Below are positions 26,263-35,987 of a DNA stretch of 64,000 nucleotides, in pieces (the stretch's first letter is position 1; the number at the start of each line of letters is the position of its first letter). A program made the position numbers and the translations under genes. Source of the stretch: Improbicoccus pseudotrichonymphae (GTDB lineage: Bacteria > Bacillota > Clostridia > Oscillospirales > Acutalibacteraceae). The notes below the pieces were generated by a model. The model worked only from the letters and a program-made list of their open reading frames with translations. It did no database searches and was not told the origin of the DNA. The stretch spans positions 372,001 to 436,000 of the forward strand of contig AP027924.1 in assembly GCA_036322855.1 (NCBI GenBank). Direction: 5' to 3'.

Positions 26263-28406
26263 AAAAAAATAAAGTTCCCATGATCATGCAAATGGAAGCT
26301 CTTGAATGCGGTGCAGCCTGTCTCTGTATGATTGCGGCCTATTATAAAAAATGGATTCCGCTTTCCAAAACAAGAGAAGATTGCGGAGTATCAAGAGATG
26401 GAAGCGTAGCTAAAAATATATTAAGTGCCGCAAAATCTTATGGATTTAAAACCGGAGCATACAGGGTTGAAATAGATGATCTTAAAAAAATAAAATTACC
26501 GGCAATTATCCACTGGAATTTTAATCATTTTGTAGTATTAAATGATTTTGATCTTAGAAATGGAAAATTCTATATAAACGACCCTGGCAAAGGCCGATAT
26601 ACCGTCTCGAAAAAAGAATTCGATAGTTCTTTCACGGGAATAGTTTTAACTTTTGAACCAGAAAGTCATTTTAAACCCGAAGGAAAACCCAAAAGTGTCA
26701 TAAAATTTTTATTAAAATATCTCAAAGGTTCAATGACGCCTTTTTTAATTTCTATGCTAATAAGTTTATCTTTGTCTTTGATAATTCTTGTTAATCCCAT
26801 ATTCGACCATATATATATAGATAATATTTTATCCGGAGGACAAATTTATTGGCTGAATACATTTTTAATTTGGACTACATTCGTACTGATTTTAAATGTA
26901 CTGATAAGTATTGTAAAATCAGTGTTTTGGTTAAAAATAGAGGGCAAATTTAACATCGTTTCGAGTTCTAAATTTATGTGGCATCTTCTCAAAATGCCTC
27001 TCATTTTTTTCTCCCAGCGATATATAGGTGACATAGTCGAAAGACAAAACGCAACCGGAAAAATAGCTTTAAATTTTATTCAAAGAATTTCTCCGGTCGT
27101 TATAGACTTTATCTCAGTTATGTTCTATCTGTTTTTTATGATTAAATACAACATTGTGCTTACTTTAATAGGCATGTCATCCACATTTCTGAACATATGG
27201 CTAGTAAGTTTCACAACAAAGAAAATGGAAGCGCTCCAACAAAACGCCATGGGAAACGATGGAAAACTTGCGAGCGTAACTTATTCTTCAATAGAAATGA
27301 TAGAAACAATAAAATCCACAGGAGCAGAGACCGGTTTTTTCGAAAGATGGTCAGGATTTTATTCAAAGCAAAACAATTCAGTAAATAATATAGACAAATT
27401 TACGAAAATCATAGGTGAAGTTCCTAAAATCATAAACGAGGTTACTAAAATCGTTTTACAAGTTTCCGGAATTTATTTAATCATCAGAGGCAAATTCACC
27501 ATAGGAATGCTCATGGCCTTTAATGGTTTCTTGACAGGTTTTTTTAAACCAATAGATGCATTTTTGGAAACATATCAAAGTTTTTCTAATCTGCGCAATG
27601 AAATGGAAAAAATAGATGATGTTTTTGAATATAAACAAGAAGATCATCCTGTTGTTCTTTCATCAGAAAATGAAGACTCTAAACTTTTTACGGGAAAATT
27701 AGAAATCAAAAACATTACTTTTGGTTATAGTCGGCTTGCTCAACCAATTATAAAAAACTTCAATTTAAAATTAGATCCGGGAAAATCTGTAGCGTTGATC
27801 GGAGGAAGCGGTAGCGGCAAGTCAACTATATCCAAACTTATTATGGGTTTATATAAACCTTGGGAGGGTGAAATTCTTTTTGATGGAAAAAAGAAAGAAG
27901 AAATTGATCCTTACAGATTTTACAGCAATGTTTCACTGGTAGATCAGGAAAAAGTTATGTTTAATGATACTATCAAAAATAATATTAAAGTCTGGGACAA
28001 ATCTATAGAAGATTTTTCCATGATATTGGCTGCTAAAGATGCGGATATTCATCAAACGATTGTTACACGGAAAAATGGTTACGACCATGTTATGAGAGAA
28101 GGAGGAAAGGATTTTTCGGGCGGTCAATGCCAACGCATTGAAATTTCCAGAGCTTTGGCAACGGAACCTACACTTGTCATTCTTGACGAAGCGACTTCTG
28201 CTTTAGATGCCAAAACAGAAAATATTGTCATGCAAAACATAAAAAATTTAGGTTGTTCTCTTTTGATAATAGCTCATAGGCTTTCTACCATAAGAGATTG
28301 TGATGAAATTATAGTTCTTAATTCAGGAGTTATAGTTGAACAAGGAACTCATAAACAACTTATGGAATCAAATAATTTATATTCCAAGCTTGTTTCTACA
28401 GAATAA
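26259..28406 (+). CDS. Peptidase-containing ABC transporter (C39 peptidase, permease, ATPase), NHLM type
   Basis: A 715-aa protein. The N-terminal C39 peptidase (1-140) has the catalytic Cys in QMEALECGAACLCMIAAYY, His in HWNFNHFVVL and Asp in INDPGKGRY. It would cut a leader from an exported peptide after a Gly-Gly-type site. The transmembrane domain spans about 150-440. The ATPase has Walker A GGSGSGKST, signature FSGGQCQRIEIS and Walker B LVILDEATSALD. It resembles the first ABC protein of NHLM bacteriocin exporters. It is coupled to the upstream HlyD-like gene and followed 16 bases later by a second ABC gene. No precursor peptide gene is visible nearby. Confidence 0.88.
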   Translation: MKKNKVPMIMQMEALECGAACLCMIAAYYKKWIPLSKTREDCGVSRDGSVAKNILSAAKSYGFKTGAYRVEIDDLKKIKLPAIIHWNFNHFVVLNDFDLRNGKFYINDPGKGRYTVSKKEFDSSFTGIVLTFEPESHFKPEGKPKSVIKFLLKYLKGSMTPFLISMLISLSLSLIILVNPIFDHIYIDNILSGGQIYWLNTFLIWTTFVLILNVLISIVKSVFWLKIEGKFNIVSSSKFMWHLLKMPLIFFSQRYIGDIVERQNATGKIALNFIQRISPVVIDFISVMFYLFFMIKYNIVLTLIGMSSTFLNIWLVSFTTKKMEALQQNAMGNDGKLASVTYSSIEMIETIKSTGAETGFFERWSGFYSKQNNSVNNIDKFTKIIGEVPKIINEVTKIVLQVSGIYLIIRGKFTIGMLMAFNGFLTGFFKPIDAFLETYQSFSNLRNEMEKIDDVFEYKQEDHPVVLSSENEDSKLFTGKLEIKNITFGYSRLAQPIIKNFNLKLDPGKSVALIGGSGSGKSTISKLIMGLYKPWEGEILFDGKKKEEIDPYRFYSNVSLVDQEKVMFNDTIKNNIKVWDKSIEDFSMILAAKDADIHQTIVTRKNGYDHVMREGGKDFSGGQCQRIEISRALATEPTLVILDEATSALDAKTENIVMQNIKNLGCSLLIIAHRLSTIRDCDEIIVLNSGVIVEQGTHKQLMESNNLYSKLVSTE

Positions 28407-28422
28407 AAGGTGGTGAAGAATT

Positions 28423-30588
28423 ATGGAAAATAACGTTTTCTCAGAACAAATAAAAAACAGACGTATTTTTGATCAAAATGTATACAATCAGTCGTTAAAT
28501 GATTTGTTGTCGGTTTTAAAAGTAAAAGGAGTGTTCTATAAAAAACAAGTTAAAGACGCAATAGAAGAAATTTTAAGATATCTCGGCGAAGAAATAATCG
28601 AGCTACCCGAAGACACATCGCAACTTAATTCTCAACTTGAATATATGCTAAAACCATCTTCGACAATGAAAAGAAGAGTAGAATTAACCGGAGATTGGTG
28701 GAAAAATTCTTTCGGATGCTTATTGGCAAGCAGAAAAAATGGTGAAATTATAGCTCTATTTCAAAATGAATGGGGAAGATATTACTATACAGATTCAAAC
28801 GGCAAAACAATAAAAATAAATAAATTAACGGCGGAAGATATAAATATAGATGCTTTTTGTTTCTATAAGTCATTTCTGTTAATCCCGCTTAAAATTAAAG
28901 ATTTGATAATCTTTATGTTAAAAAATATTTCAAAATTAGATATTTTTCTTATTTTTATTATATGTTTCTTTGTTCAAATTTTGGGCATGCTGTCGCCATA
29001 TATCACAAAGATAATTTACGATCAAATTGTGCCTTCGGCTAGTTTGAATTTCGTTTTACCAACTTTATTTTTAATGTTGGGAATTTCGTTAAATACCTCA
29101 ATCGTTTCGGTTGCTAAAAATTTAATAATTTCAAGAATCAAACTGAAACTTAATCTTGCAGTTAATAGTGCAATTATGATTAGAATGTTCAGCCTACCAG
29201 CGACGTTTTTTAAAAAGTATTCTTCCGGGGAATTAGCAAGCCGTGTAGGTTATCTTGCTTCTTTCTGTCAAATGATTTCGGAAATGACAATTTCCACATT
29301 ATTAACATCACTATTTTCAATAGGTTATTTTTTTCAAATGTGGAAATTTGCTCCGAGTATGGTAACGCCCGGAATTTTAATTATGTTCAGCTCGATAATT
29401 TTCTCTACTTTCATAACTTTCTTAAAACAAAAATTAAATAAAAGAAAAATGAAGTTCTCTTCTTCGCTTAATTCGCTAGTTTTTGCTTTGTTTAATGGTA
29501 TACAAAAGATAAAAATAACCGGTTCTGAAAAGAGGGCATTTGCCAATTGGGCAAAAATATATTCTAAAACCCAAAAAATAAATTTTTCTCCGCCTATGTT
29601 CATAAGAATTTCAAGCGTAATCACAACATTGATAAATTCTTTAGGCAATTTGATCTTTTATTATTTTGCAGCTACAAATAATGTATCTGCGTCGGACTAT
29701 CTGGCTTTTGGTATTGCTTACGGTGCTGTCAGTGGGGCCGTAATGTCGATAAGTGACGTTTTAGTTCAATTTGCCAATCTAAAACCTGTTTTAGATTTGA
29801 TTAAATCATTTATTCAAGAACAACCGGAAAATACTTATGGGAAAAAACTTGTAACTTCTCTTTCCGGAAATATCGAAATTAACAATATTTTGTTTAAATA
29901 TTCAGAGGATGCACCGTATGTTTTAAAAAATTTATCTTTAAAGATTAAAAGTGGTGAATATATTGCGATTGTGGGACAAACAGGTTGCGGTAAATCAACT
30001 ATTTTAAGGCTTCTTTTGGGCTTTGAAAAACCACAATCGGGAGCGATTTATTACAATAATCAAGATATTAATTCTTTAGATATGACATTTTTGAGACAAA
30101 AAATAGGTGTAGTCATGCAGAACGGCTCTATATTTCCCGGGGATATATTTTCAAACATAATAGTGGCTTCGCCTTGGGCAACAATGGAAGATGCATGGGA
30201 AGCGGCTGAAATAGCCAACATAGATGAAGACATAAGAAATATGCCTATGGAGATGCATACATTGATATCAGAAGGATCCGGAGGTATATCTGGTGGCCAA
30301 AAACAAAGACTTATGATAGCCAGGGCCATAATTTCAAAACCATCAATTTTATTTTTGGACGAAGCCACTTCAGCTCTCGATAATATTACTCAGAAAAACA
30401 TATCTGAAAGTTTATCGAGATTCAAATGTACACGCTTGGTAATAGCCCACCGATTATCAACTGTCAAAAATTGTGATCGAATAATAGTTTTGGACAAGGG
30501 CCAAGTAATCGAAGACGGTAATTTCGATGAGCTGATGTCAAAAAAAGGCAAGTTTTATGAACTAGCCATAAGGCAAATCAATACTTAG
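28423..30588 (+). CDS. Second NHLM-type ABC transporter permease/ATPase
   Basis: A 721-aa protein with an N-terminal non-peptidase region (about 1-160, soluble, unknown fold), a membrane domain of about 165-460, and an ATPase with Walker A GQTGCGKST, signature ISGGQKQRLMIARAI, Walker B ILFLDEATSALD and H-loop VIAHRLSTV. The large N-terminal domain without a catalytic Cys is typical of the second ABC protein of NHLM clusters. RBS GGTGGTGA lies 8 bases before ATG 28423. It presumably forms a heteromeric exporter with the preceding gene. Confidence 0.85.
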   Translation: MENNVFSEQIKNRRIFDQNVYNQSLNDLLSVLKVKGVFYKKQVKDAIEEILRYLGEEIIELPEDTSQLNSQLEYMLKPSSTMKRRVELTGDWWKNSFGCLLASRKNGEIIALFQNEWGRYYYTDSNGKTIKINKLTAEDINIDAFCFYKSFLLIPLKIKDLIIFMLKNISKLDIFLIFIICFFVQILGMLSPYITKIIYDQIVPSASLNFVLPTLFLMLGISLNTSIVSVAKNLIISRIKLKLNLAVNSAIMIRMFSLPATFFKKYSSGELASRVGYLASFCQMISEMTISTLLTSLFSIGYFFQMWKFAPSMVTPGILIMFSSIIFSTFITFLKQKLNKRKMKFSSSLNSLVFALFNGIQKIKITGSEKRAFANWAKIYSKTQKINFSPPMFIRISSVITTLINSLGNLIFYYFAATNNVSASDYLAFGIAYGAVSGAVMSISDVLVQFANLKPVLDLIKSFIQEQPENTYGKKLVTSLSGNIEINNILFKYSEDAPYVLKNLSLKIKSGEYIAIVGQTGCGKSTILRLLLGFEKPQSGAIYYNNQDINSLDMTFLRQKIGVVMQNGSIFPGDIFSNIIVASPWATMEDAWEAAEIANIDEDIRNMPMEMHTLISEGSGGISGGQKQRLMIARAIISKPSILFLDEATSALDNITQKNISESLSRFKCTRLVIAHRLSTVKNCDRIIVLDKGQVIEDGNFDELMSKKGKFYELAIRQINT

Positions 30589-30633
30589 ATAAAATGCAAA
30601 TTTTATTTTTTTAAAAGCAACTTTATTTTGTTT

Positions 30634-30711
30634 CGACTTTGTCTCCGCATGAGACAATCTAGAGACGCATGTTTCTTTGGGTGTACCCGTTTCTTCTATC
30701 AGATTCCTCCC
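30634..30711. repeat. 78-bp dispersed repeat, copy B
   Basis: Same unit as at 23941-24018 with a few changes (CGCATGAGAC for CGCAGGAGAC). It abuts an IS1-type remnant, so the repeat may itself travel with, or serve as a target for, that element. Confidence 0.7.
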
Positions 30712-30915
30712 TTGATATAATATCTAATCGCTTCTTGTTTTTCCTTTTCTGTATAACCTTTTTTAGATTTTTGTGTAGTTGCAACCACAGTTTTACACAA
30801 ATATCTTCGTTTCCCGAGCACGAATCCACCCTTTCATTTTTTGGCCACACTTTGGACAATTTATTTTTTCTATTATAGTTAAATAGTATCACTTATATAT
30901 TTATTTCGCAATGCC
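30712..30915 (-). mobile_element. IS1-type InsA remnant
   Basis: Minus-strand reading from the terminus at 30915 (TTTATTTCGCAATGCC on plus) gives a zinc-ribbon segment (KCGQKMKGW-like after frame correction), then a Lys-rich region (KKVIQKRKNKKRLDII) ending at the 78-bp repeat. It shares frame errors with the copy at 22255, so both derive from an already dead copy or from one shared ancestor. Confidence 0.65.
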
Positions 30916-30939
30916 CCTCTCGATATGATAGATTTAACA

Positions 30940-31000
30940 ACCATGCTCTATACGGCGGTTCACATCAATAAGATGATGCATATAGCTATTTGAATAACAC
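30940..31000 (+). repeat. Dispersed 60-bp fragment, copy B
   Basis: CCATGCTCTATACGGCGGTT and the next 40 bases match the reverse complement of 17341-17403. The reading frame TMLYTAVHINKMMHIAI is stopped. Origin unknown. Confidence 0.5.
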
Positions 31001-31004
31001 CACA

Positions 31005-31277
31005 CGGGATTTCAAGACATTCATAAATTTCATAAAAATTCGGAAACTCAAAAAAGAAAACAAATGATCACTTACAAAGCAAGAAAAATTAAAAAATCGA
31101 GAAATTTCTAGTGTGTGGGTTAAAATTGAAAATGTAATACAAGTTAAAATTGAAAATGTAATCGGATTTATCAAACGTTTTAAAATTTTAGCTAACAGAT
31201 ACAGAAATCACAGAAAGCGTTTTTCTCCTAGATTTAATCTTATTTCTGGTATTTGTAATTTTGTTATGGTTACTTAG
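31005..31277 (+). mobile_element. IS5-superfamily transposase C-terminal remnant
   Basis: Plus-strand reading gives LTKQEKLKNREISS, VKIENVIGFIKRFKILANRY and RNHRKRFSPRFNLISGICNF. This is the C-terminal block of DDE transposases of the IS5/DDE_4 type (Glu in the ENVIG helix). It includes a short internal duplication (VKIENVI twice). It is a different subgroup from the 391-1126 element. Confidence 0.65.
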
Positions 31278-31690
31278 TTTGGGAAGAAATTTTGTTGTTG
31301 ATATCGTTAAATGTAGCAGAAATGGCAATTCTGATGTTTTAAAAAGATACCTTATTGAAAAGTGATACTAATATAGAAAACATCATATTATATATTTTTA
31401 ATTTGTTGAGTAAAAATCAAGATCCAAATTCTTATTTAATCGATAAACTTAGCTGTTAGAATATGATAATCGAAGATTGTAAAATTAGCGGCATAGGAGC
31501 AGTAGGAAGACACACAAGTTTAGTCATAGACTATCCCCGCTATTCCTCTGGCTGGAATTGAATGAACGATTATGACGGTGATGATAGGGCGATAATGACC
31601 ACTAGACAGAGAACCCTTTCTCGATCCACCACAAACACGATAGTGCAATTATCTTAAATGCATCCGAATAAAAATATTCAACATTCCATT
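31278..31690. other. Gene-free remnant region
   Basis: About 410 bases without a supported gene. Short open stretches exist near 31490-31560 but with stops. Given the IS fragments on both sides it is probably further mobile-element debris; I cannot identify it. Confidence 0.4.
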
Positions 31691-31694
31691 TTTT

Positions 31695-32135
31695 TTAGTC
31701 TTTTTTGAATTCTTGCGAATATGTCATAACTTCGTCCAATACTTTCTCAAACGATAAATTATCGGGTATCGTAGAAATAAGCTCAGAGCCAGACTTTTGT
31801 TTTTTTAAGCGTAAGAATCGCCACATTTCATCAAGTTTAACTGCATTTTTGGCTTGCAGAGGGATTTTAGTACAGCTTTTCTCAGCAAAACTTCTTACCC
31901 AAACAGAAACCCCTCCGGCGCTTACTTTCAAAAATTTCGCTATTGCCCTCATTGAAAAACCGTGAAGATAAAGCCAAACAGCAGTTAATCTTTCTTTTTC
32001 TGATTTGATTCTTTCTTTTATTATAGCAGACTGATATCCACATTCTTTGCATTTATATCTTTGCTTTCCATTGGCAAATTCCGACTTTATATATTTTCTA
32101 GAATTACAATTTTTACATTTATACATTTCAAACAC
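31695..32135 (-). pseudogene. Truncated IS1-type transposase
   Basis: A 146-aa frame. The N-terminal zinc ribbon has CKNCNSRKYIKS and YKCKECGYQSA. A helix-turn-helix-like part reads RLTAVWLYLHGFSMRAIAKF and VSAGGVSVWVRSFAE, then comes the start of the catalytic domain, VKLDEMWRFLRLKKQKSG, holding the first Asp. The remainder of the DDE domain is missing, so about a third of the expected protein is lost. RBS-like AGGTGT precedes ATG 32135. Confidence 0.75.
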
Positions 32136-32202
32136 CTCTGTTTAGAATTGTATCACATTTTAATTACTTAGTATACAATATTTTTCAAAAAATCTTTGTT
32201 TG

Positions 32203-32271
32203 CTAAGCGAAAATTCTCTTTTTTGCTTTTTCGTTACCGCATTTTAAGTATGTTATTTCTTTTTCCATTCT
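32203..32271 (-). pseudogene. IS1-type zinc-ribbon stub
   Basis: MEKEITYLKCGNEKAKKRI with one Cys of each pair lost, ending at a stop. The flank at about 32310-32345 (AAAAGTGTGCGAAATAATAC) resembles 34692-34715 (AAAAGTGTGCAAAATAATGT), suggesting another pair of element ends around metG. Confidence 0.45.
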
Positions 32272-32682
32272 TAAATTATAACACATATATGCTTTAGATA
32301 TTTCCGAAAAGTGTGCGAAATAATACAATAAAGGAATGAAAAATGTAAAATACCTAAAAATGTAGTTGAACAAAAAGAAAAAATAAACATAGAAGTAAAA
32401 CTTGGGGTTTACGGTCGCTAAATGCACGGCAACGTTTCAACTTTTAAGCATTCGTAGAGTTGTTTGACAAACGTATTACAGTCAAGATCATTTTAATAAA
32501 TAACCTCATAGGTGAATTTACATTAATAAACGCGCACATAAGATTTCTTATTCCTTTTGAACTTTATAACTGAGTAATTATGATGCAATATAATAGAAAC
32601 TGAAAGAGTTACGTATTTATAGTTTGCAAAAACGTGGTAGCGAAAAACATGTTAAAGCAGGATTTATCAATAAAAATCAATT

Positions 32683-34605
32683 TCACGAAATCTTGCTGCC
32701 GGGTTTCAGATTGTCGACAAAAACTATTGCTATGGTATCCTTGTGTTCGCTTGTAAGTATCATTCCTTCGCTTCTTATTCCACATAAAGTGATTGGCGAA
32801 AGATTTGTGATGATTATTACGTTTCTGTTAACCAAATCTTCGGGTATATAATATTTTGCGGTACCGGAAACAATTGTTCTCATTTTTTTGCCATCGAACA
32901 GAACACACTTAAATAAATTATCGGTTTTTTTAATCTTTTGGCACTCGAGAACTTTCGCTACCCGCAGATCCAATTTAGAAAAATCTTCTATTTTTATTTC
33001 GCTGTTTTTGCATGATTCTTCTTTTAAATTTAGATTTTTGTCATCGTTATTGTCTTGAGTTGGTATTATTCTCCTAAAAAACGAATTGCACTTTTTAATT
33101 TTTGATTTTTTGTCCAAAACTCCCCACTTCAGATCGTTCAAAAAATCATTTTTGCCGGAGCCTATTATTTCCATAATTTCTTCTGACATTTTTGGAATAA
33201 ACGGAGACAGCAAAATGGCAATTATTCTTAAGGTTTCAAAAACATTGTACAGAACTTTCGAGACTTCTAATGCTCCTTTTTTATCTTTTTCAAATTTCCA
33301 TGGAGAATTTAAATCTACGTATTTATTACAAAAAGATATGACCTCCCAAATTTTACTCAAAACAAGAGCGAACTTTAGTTTGTCCATGTTTTCTTCATAA
33401 ATTTCTATTAATTTATCTACTTTTTCTATTAACTCTAAGTCTATTTTAACATTTGCGCCGAGTTCAGACAGAGTAACATAACTAGATTCGAAATCTTCGA
33501 CTATTTGAAAAAAACCATGAGCAAAAGATGTCATTCTTGATATAAGATTACCCAAATCATTTGCCAAATCAGAATTTAACCTATTAACGAGAATTGTTTC
33601 GTCAAAGGAACCATCCAAACCAAACGGTATTTCTCTCATTAAAAAATATCTAATAGGATCTGCGCCATATTTATCGCATAACACAAAAGGATCAATTATA
33701 TTACCCTTTGATTTGGACATTTTATCATTATTGAACAATAGCCACCCATGGCCGTACACACATTTACTTATTGGCAAATCAAGAGCCATCAAAACAGCCG
33801 GCCAAACGACGGTATGAAATCTTGTAATTTCTTTTCCGACAATATGAAAATCCGCAGGCCAAAATTTTTCGAAAAGAAATCCGTTGTTTGACCCATAACC
33901 CAAAACAGAAATATAATTAATCAAAGCATCAAACCAAACATATATGACGTGTTTACTGTCGAATGGGACTTGTATCCCCCATTCGAAATTTGTTCTGCTT
34001 ACACACAAATCCTCCAAACCGGAGTTTATAAAATTTATCATTTCATTTTTTCTTGTTTCCGGTTGGACAAAATCCGGATTTTCTTCATAAAACTCTAAAA
34101 GTTTTCCTCCATAATCAGAAAGTCTAAAAAAATAAGCCTCCTCTGATTGCTTTTTAACTTCTCGGCCACAATCTGGGCACTTTCCGTCTTTCAAATTAGA
34201 CTCTGAAAAAAAACTTTCACAAGGCAAACAATACCATCCTTCGTATCTGCCTTTATATATTTTATTTTTTTTGTATAGAGATTCAAAAACTTTTTGAACG
34301 GTTAACTTATGATTTTCGTCGGTAGTTCTAATAAAAATATCATAAGAAATACCCAAAACTTTCCATAACTTTTTGAAATTATCAACTATTGGTTCGATAT
34401 ATTCAATTGGTTTTAATCCTTTTGATTTTGCGTTTGCTTCGATTTTTTGCCCATGCTCATCCGTGCCGGTGCTAAAAAAAACTTCAAAACCCTTCATTTT
34501 TTTATATCTTGCCATAACATCGGATGCAATGGTGCTATAACAATGACCCAAATGAGCTTGCCCGGAAGGATAATAAATAGGTGTGGTAATAAAAAAATTC
34601 TTCAT
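32683..34605 (-). CDS. metG: Methionyl-tRNA synthetase
   Basis: A 640-aa class I synthetase with YYPSGQAHLGHCYSTIASDV (HIGH as HLGH), a zinc knuckle (CLPCESFFSESNLKDGKCPDC), and NNDKMSKSKGNIIDPFVL. The C-terminal EMAP/Trbp111-like tRNA-binding domain (about 530-640) contains KLDLRVAKVLECQKI and VSGTAKYYIPEDL. It makes Met-tRNA for initiation and elongation. It is monocistronic and flanked on both sides by IS debris. Confidence 0.96.
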   Translation of the reverse strand: MKNFFITTPIYYPSGQAHLGHCYSTIASDVMARYKKMKGFEVFFSTGTDEHGQKIEANAKSKGLKPIEYIEPIVDNFKKLWKVLGISYDIFIRTTDENHKLTVQKVFESLYKKNKIYKGRYEGWYCLPCESFFSESNLKDGKCPDCGREVKKQSEEAYFFRLSDYGGKLLEFYEENPDFVQPETRKNEMINFINSGLEDLCVSRTNFEWGIQVPFDSKHVIYVWFDALINYISVLGYGSNNGFLFEKFWPADFHIVGKEITRFHTVVWPAVLMALDLPISKCVYGHGWLLFNNDKMSKSKGNIIDPFVLCDKYGADPIRYFLMREIPFGLDGSFDETILVNRLNSDLANDLGNLISRMTSFAHGFFQIVEDFESSYVTLSELGANVKIDLELIEKVDKLIEIYEENMDKLKFALVLSKIWEVISFCNKYVDLNSPWKFEKDKKGALEVSKVLYNVFETLRIIAILLSPFIPKMSEEIMEIIGSGKNDFLNDLKWGVLDKKSKIKKCNSFFRRIIPTQDNNDDKNLNLKEESCKNSEIKIEDFSKLDLRVAKVLECQKIKKTDNLFKCVLFDGKKMRTIVSGTAKYYIPEDLVNRNVIIITNLSPITLCGIRSEGMILTSEHKDTIAIVFVDNLKPGSKIS

Positions 34606-34994
34606 TGAAAGTCTCCTCGAACATACAAATTCGACAAATTATATACCAGCGCTTTTAAATTTGCAATAATTTATTATCATTAGATGTTCCCAAAAAAGTG
34701 TGCAAAATAATGTAATAAAAAAACGGAAATGGCGAAACAAAAAGAAAAATAAATGTGGTTATACCAAAGTAGGAGATCCGGGAGTTGTAAATATAAAACT
34801 CACAATGTATCTCTTATATGCCCTCAATCCTAAAGTTTGGAGTATATTTCTAAATAAAAGTGCGATTTAACCGCAAGGTGTTTTATACTATTTATTTTTT
34901 ACGTCAAAGGAATTTGAACATTTTAAATCCAATCTTTGCGGGTTGGCCTTTAACCGGCGTATGAAATTGGGGGTATATAAACAAGTCAAATTAT
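34606..34994. other. Intergenic region with an element-end-like motif
   Basis: No supported gene. The segment AAAAGTGTGCAAAATAATGT near 34692-34715 matches the flank of the IS1-type stub at 32310-32345. A short TGTGGTTATACCAAAGTAGG follows that could be a zinc-ribbon remnant. The rest is unassigned. Confidence 0.4.
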
Positions 34995-35987
34995 CTAGAA
35001 AAGTGCCCTCTTGGTGTAATCTTCATCTAGAATTATTAGATTGTTGATTATTTTCGGAGTAGAAATTAAATTTTTGTTTCTGTCGGTAAAAATTGCTTCT
35101 GCACCATAGTAATTTAGGAGATTTATGCTTTTATCCGGACCGATTAGACTGCAAATTTTACATAATATTTGTGCTATGACAGCATCCGAATAGATTATCG
35201 TCACTGATGATATATTTTCATCGTATCCGCTTGTGTTGTCATCTTTCGGTATATTAAACGTTGAGATGAAAACATTGGAAAAATTCGGCATTATTTCCAA
35301 AATAACAAAATCTTGTTTTATTTCCGAAATTTTTAATGAGATTCTCCAAATTTCATGGCGAGGTTTTTTACCAATAACCAAAGTCACATTGTCGAACGAC
35401 ACAATAGCGCCAAAAACATTTAATTTTTTGTAAATTTTTGTTATTTCTTCGCATAACGAACTTGACGAAATAAAATCTAAAGGCAAAATATTGGAATAAG
35501 CACTCTTGAATTTTAAATAATTATTTTTTTTATCAACTATTCTATCGTTATGATCAAAATTTTTTAAAACATCCAAAAAATCACCTTTGGTTTTGGAATT
35601 ATCGTGCCCCAAAAATGATCCGAAAACAGAAAGAGCATTTTTTAAAACATCTCTATTTTTTTCAAAAATACTTAATATGACTGGATCAACTTTTATCCAT
35701 TCGCCATCAGATTTTTGTGACTCAAAATTAACGTAATTACCGGAAAAAACTTCCTCAAATTTTAAAATTTTTTTTTCGGTATCTTTACATATTTTCCCAG
35801 AATTCCCATTAAAAACTAACTGACATAACTTTTTTTCAAAAACTATTGACGTATGCATATATGGTTTGTTATATAATTCTATCAGACCAAAAACATAAAC
35901 TGAAACAAAAATTAAAAAAAACAAAAACAAGAACAAAAACAAGACGTTATACTTCGAAAAATTTTTTCTATTGATTTTCATAATCAA
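34995..35987 (-). CDS. Divergent ApbE-like (flavin transferase fold) membrane-anchored protein
   Basis: A 330-aa protein with an N-terminal membrane anchor (about 14-36, VLFLFLFLFFLIFVSVYVFG). The rest follows the ApbE plan: the segment DGEWIKVDPVILSIFEKNRD, a KKLNVFGAIVSFDN stretch in place of the usual Gly-rich GGN motif, KPRHEIWRISLK and a late SDAVIAQILCKICSLIGPDK. In true ApbE, conserved Gly and Asp residues bind FAD and metal. Here several of these positions look changed, so activity is doubtful. It overlaps uppS by 4 bases and is last in rplI-frr-uppS. The family call is from pattern memory and is moderate. Confidence 0.5.
   Translation of the reverse strand: MIMKINRKNFSKYNVLFLFLFLFFLIFVSVYVFGLIELYNKPYMHTSIVFEKKLCQLVFNGNSGKICKDTEKKILKFEEVFSGNYVNFESQKSDGEWIKVDPVILSIFEKNRDVLKNALSVFGSFLGHDNSKTKGDFLDVLKNFDHNDRIVDKKNNYLKFKSAYSNILPLDFISSSSLCEEITKIYKKLNVFGAIVSFDNVTLVIGKKPRHEIWRISLKISEIKQDFVILEIMPNFSNVFISTFNIPKDDNTSGYDENISSVTIIYSDAVIAQILCKICSLIGPDKSINLLNYYGAEAIFTDRNKNLISTPKIINNLIILDEDYTKRALF

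Noticed and set aside
31480..31640. Possible IS30-type remnant
   Set aside because: Short stretches looked transposase-like but could not be aligned to the family without forcing.
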